Under the pieces are notes generated by a model, which saw nothing but the letters and a program-made list of their open reading frames with translations, had not been told where the DNA came from and did not search any database. A stretch of 6,128 nt of DNA from Chloroflexia bacterium (GTDB lineage: Bacteria > Chloroflexota > Chloroflexia > Thermomicrobiales > UBA6265): positions 1 through 6,128 of the forward strand of contig JACCUV010000279.1 of NCBI GenBank assembly GCA_013698495.1, read 5' to 3'. The position numbers and the translations under genes were made by a program. Shown in pieces: positions 4,908 to 6,128 of the stretch. Within the stretch, counting starts at the first letter, position 1; every line of letters starts with the position of its first letter.

Positions 4908-6128
4908 TCATTCCATTGCGGAAGCGACAGATTCGTCCTTGAGCACGTCGAGCACCTCGGCCGCAACCTCATAGCGCCCGAACGATGGCATCAGGTATAC
5001 GCCTTCAGCGTGCGGTACAAGCTCCTGGAGCAACCCCTGCGCCATTTTGACGCCCTCGACGCGACCTTGAGCCCCAGCCCGGCGCATCCGCTCGCGCGCA
5101 CGGTCGGTAAGCGTGATCCCTGGCACCTCGTTGTGCAGGAATTCGGCATGTTTCGAGCTTTGAAGGGGCAGGATGCCCACCATCACCGGTATCGGAAGCC
5201 GCTCGACACCGTAGCGTTTCAGGAAGTCAGTCCAGACCTCGACATCGAAAATGGGTTGCGTCATCACGAAGTCGGCCCCGGCTTCGATTTTCGTGCGCAG
5301 CCGCCGGACTTCTTCTTCCAAATCGGGTTTGGTGGGATCGACCGCGCAGGCGATCGTGAAGTTAGCCGGTCGCCCGATCGAGGCCCCGGAAAAATCGACG
5401 CCATCGTTCATTTGGCGAATGATTCGAATTAACCCGATCGAGTCCACATCGTACACCGCGCTGGAACTGGCGTAATCGCCGAGGCTCGGCGGATCGCCGG
5501 TCAGGGCCAGGATGTTCCTCACGCCCGCGGCGTGGGCCCCTAGCAGCTCCGACTGCAATCCCATCAGTGACCGGTCACGCGTCGTGAAGTGAATGATCGT
5601 TTCGACGCCCACCTCGTGCTGAATCAGGTAGCAGAGCGTCATCGCGCTCATTCGCACCCGCGCCATCGGAGAGTCGGCGACGTTGATCGCATCGACGCCG
5701 ACCGATTTGAGCAACCGTGCGCCGTCCAGCGATTTTTGGGGGTTGAGTCCTTTCGGCGGATCGACTTCGACACACTTGAGGAACTTCTTGCCGATGCTGT
5801 TGTGAATGCCGGTGTTCTCGTCTGCCGCCATGATGATAAGCGGCGTTGTCTTTGCGGGGCGGGCAGCGCTCGGCGCCAATGGCAGGGCTTCGATGTGCCC
5901 GTCTGTACTGTTGATGCGATCGATCACGGGGCGCATCGCCGCGATGTGGGCGGGTGTCGTGCCGCAGCAACCGCCAATCAAACGCACACCGGCCTCGGCC
6001 GCCAGACTGGCGAAGTCGGCGAAATACTCTGGGGACGAGCGGTAGACGATGCGTGAGCCAACTTGCGTCGGCCAACCGGCATTTGGCATGCAGGCGAGAT
6101 ATGGACGAGGCGCGCCATCTGGTAGACG
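4908..6128 (-). CDS. bifunctional homocysteine S-methyltransferase / 5,10-methylenetetrahydrofolate reductase, C-terminal part (5' end off the right edge)
   Basis: The visible 406 residues read open to the window edge, so the N-terminal half of the methyltransferase domain is missing from view. Residues 1-60 are the end of a homocysteine S-methyltransferase domain: ACMPNAGWP, then GGCCGTTPAHI at 52-62, with C54-C55 being two of the three zinc-binding cysteines that activate homocysteine. After a linker of about 40 residues comes a complete MTHFR domain (about 115-400). It has CVEVDPPKG with the probable catalytic acid E121, ALTGDPP (208-214) with D212 contacting flavin, and DFVMTQPIFD (286-295). 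MTHFR reduces methylene-THF to methyl-THF, and the fused domain would move a methyl group to homocysteine to make methionine. The domain order matches the YitJ-type fusion of Bacillus. The stop lies 136 bases before rplS, and no clear terminator was seen between them. The frame does not begin at the internal ATG at 6089, because the conserved sequence continues upstream of it. Confidence 0.93.
   Translation of the reverse strand, partial: RLPDGAPRPYLACMPNAGWPTQVGSRIVYRSSPEYFADFASLAAEAGVRLIGGCCGTTPAHIAAMRPVIDRINSTDGHIEALPLAPSAARPAKTTPLIIMAADENTGIHNSIGKKFLKCVEVDPPKGLNPQKSLDGARLLKSVGVDAINVADSPMARVRMSAMTLCYLIQHEVGVETIIHFTTRDRSLMGLQSELLGAHAAGVRNILALTGDPPSLGDYASSSAVYDVDSIGLIRIIRQMNDGVDFSGASIGRPANFTIACAVDPTKPDLEEEVRRLRTKIEAGADFVMTQPIFDVEVWTDFLKRYGVERLPIPVMVGILPLQSSKHAEFLHNEVPGITLTDRARERMRRAGAQGRVEGVKMAQGLLQELVPHAEGVYLMPSFGRYEVAAEVLDVLKDESVASAME

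Noticed and set aside
4908..6089. MTHFR gene starting at ATG 6089
   Set aside because: The frame is open to the window edge and the residues before this Met (RPYLAC) continue conserved methyltransferase sequence, so the Met is internal.
1..6128. A defence, mobile or secretion system
   Set aside because: All genes are on one strand, have uniform composition and belong to housekeeping families apart from one small membrane protein; no transposase, nuclease cassette, array or att-like repeat was found.

Overview
The window is GC-rich bacterial DNA (roughly 60% G+C by eye). It carries eight genes, all transcribed on the minus strand, so gene order runs from the right edge to the left. They are mostly housekeeping genes: a bifunctional homocysteine S-methyltransferase/methylenetetrahydrofolate reductase (5' end beyond the window), rplS (ribosomal protein L19), rnhB (RNase HII), a YraN/UPF0102 nuclease-fold protein, a small TPR-like two-helix membrane protein of unknown function, moaB (molybdenum cofactor biosynthesis), hisS (histidyl-tRNA synthetase), and a PIG-L/LmbE-type deacetylase (3' end beyond the window). 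The HisRS subtype, the fused HMT/MTHFR and the degenerate GTCATTCTGAGCG-type repeats upstream of hisS together suggest Chloroflexota, perhaps Thermomicrobia. This is an inference from remembered family patterns, not a database result.

Region by region: positions 4908-6128 hold the one-carbon/methionine gene. Positions 4772-4907 are the promoter and leader region of rplS, with a candidate extended -10 and two small hairpins. rplS (4394-4771) is followed by a convincing intrinsic terminator (about 4324-4360). rnhB (best start 4297, not the longer 4372) begins only 26 nt beyond the terminator's T-rich tract. rnhB, yraN and the TPR/membrane gene overlap end to end (26 and 4 bases) and look like one translationally coupled unit. 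moaB follows after 57 bases with its own strong ribosome binding site.

Positions 1793-2146 (354 bases) hold no gene. They contain a nested inverted-repeat element (about 1858-2020), a TGTCAA/TTGACA dyad and a small GC hairpin close to the hisS start. hisS (GTG start) and the PIG-L gene are 56 bases apart and probably co-transcribed.

No mobile element, CRISPR array, tRNA, rRNA or phage gene is visible, and no obviously new multigene system. The least explained items are the structured repeat upstream of hisS and the small membrane protein coupled to yraN.
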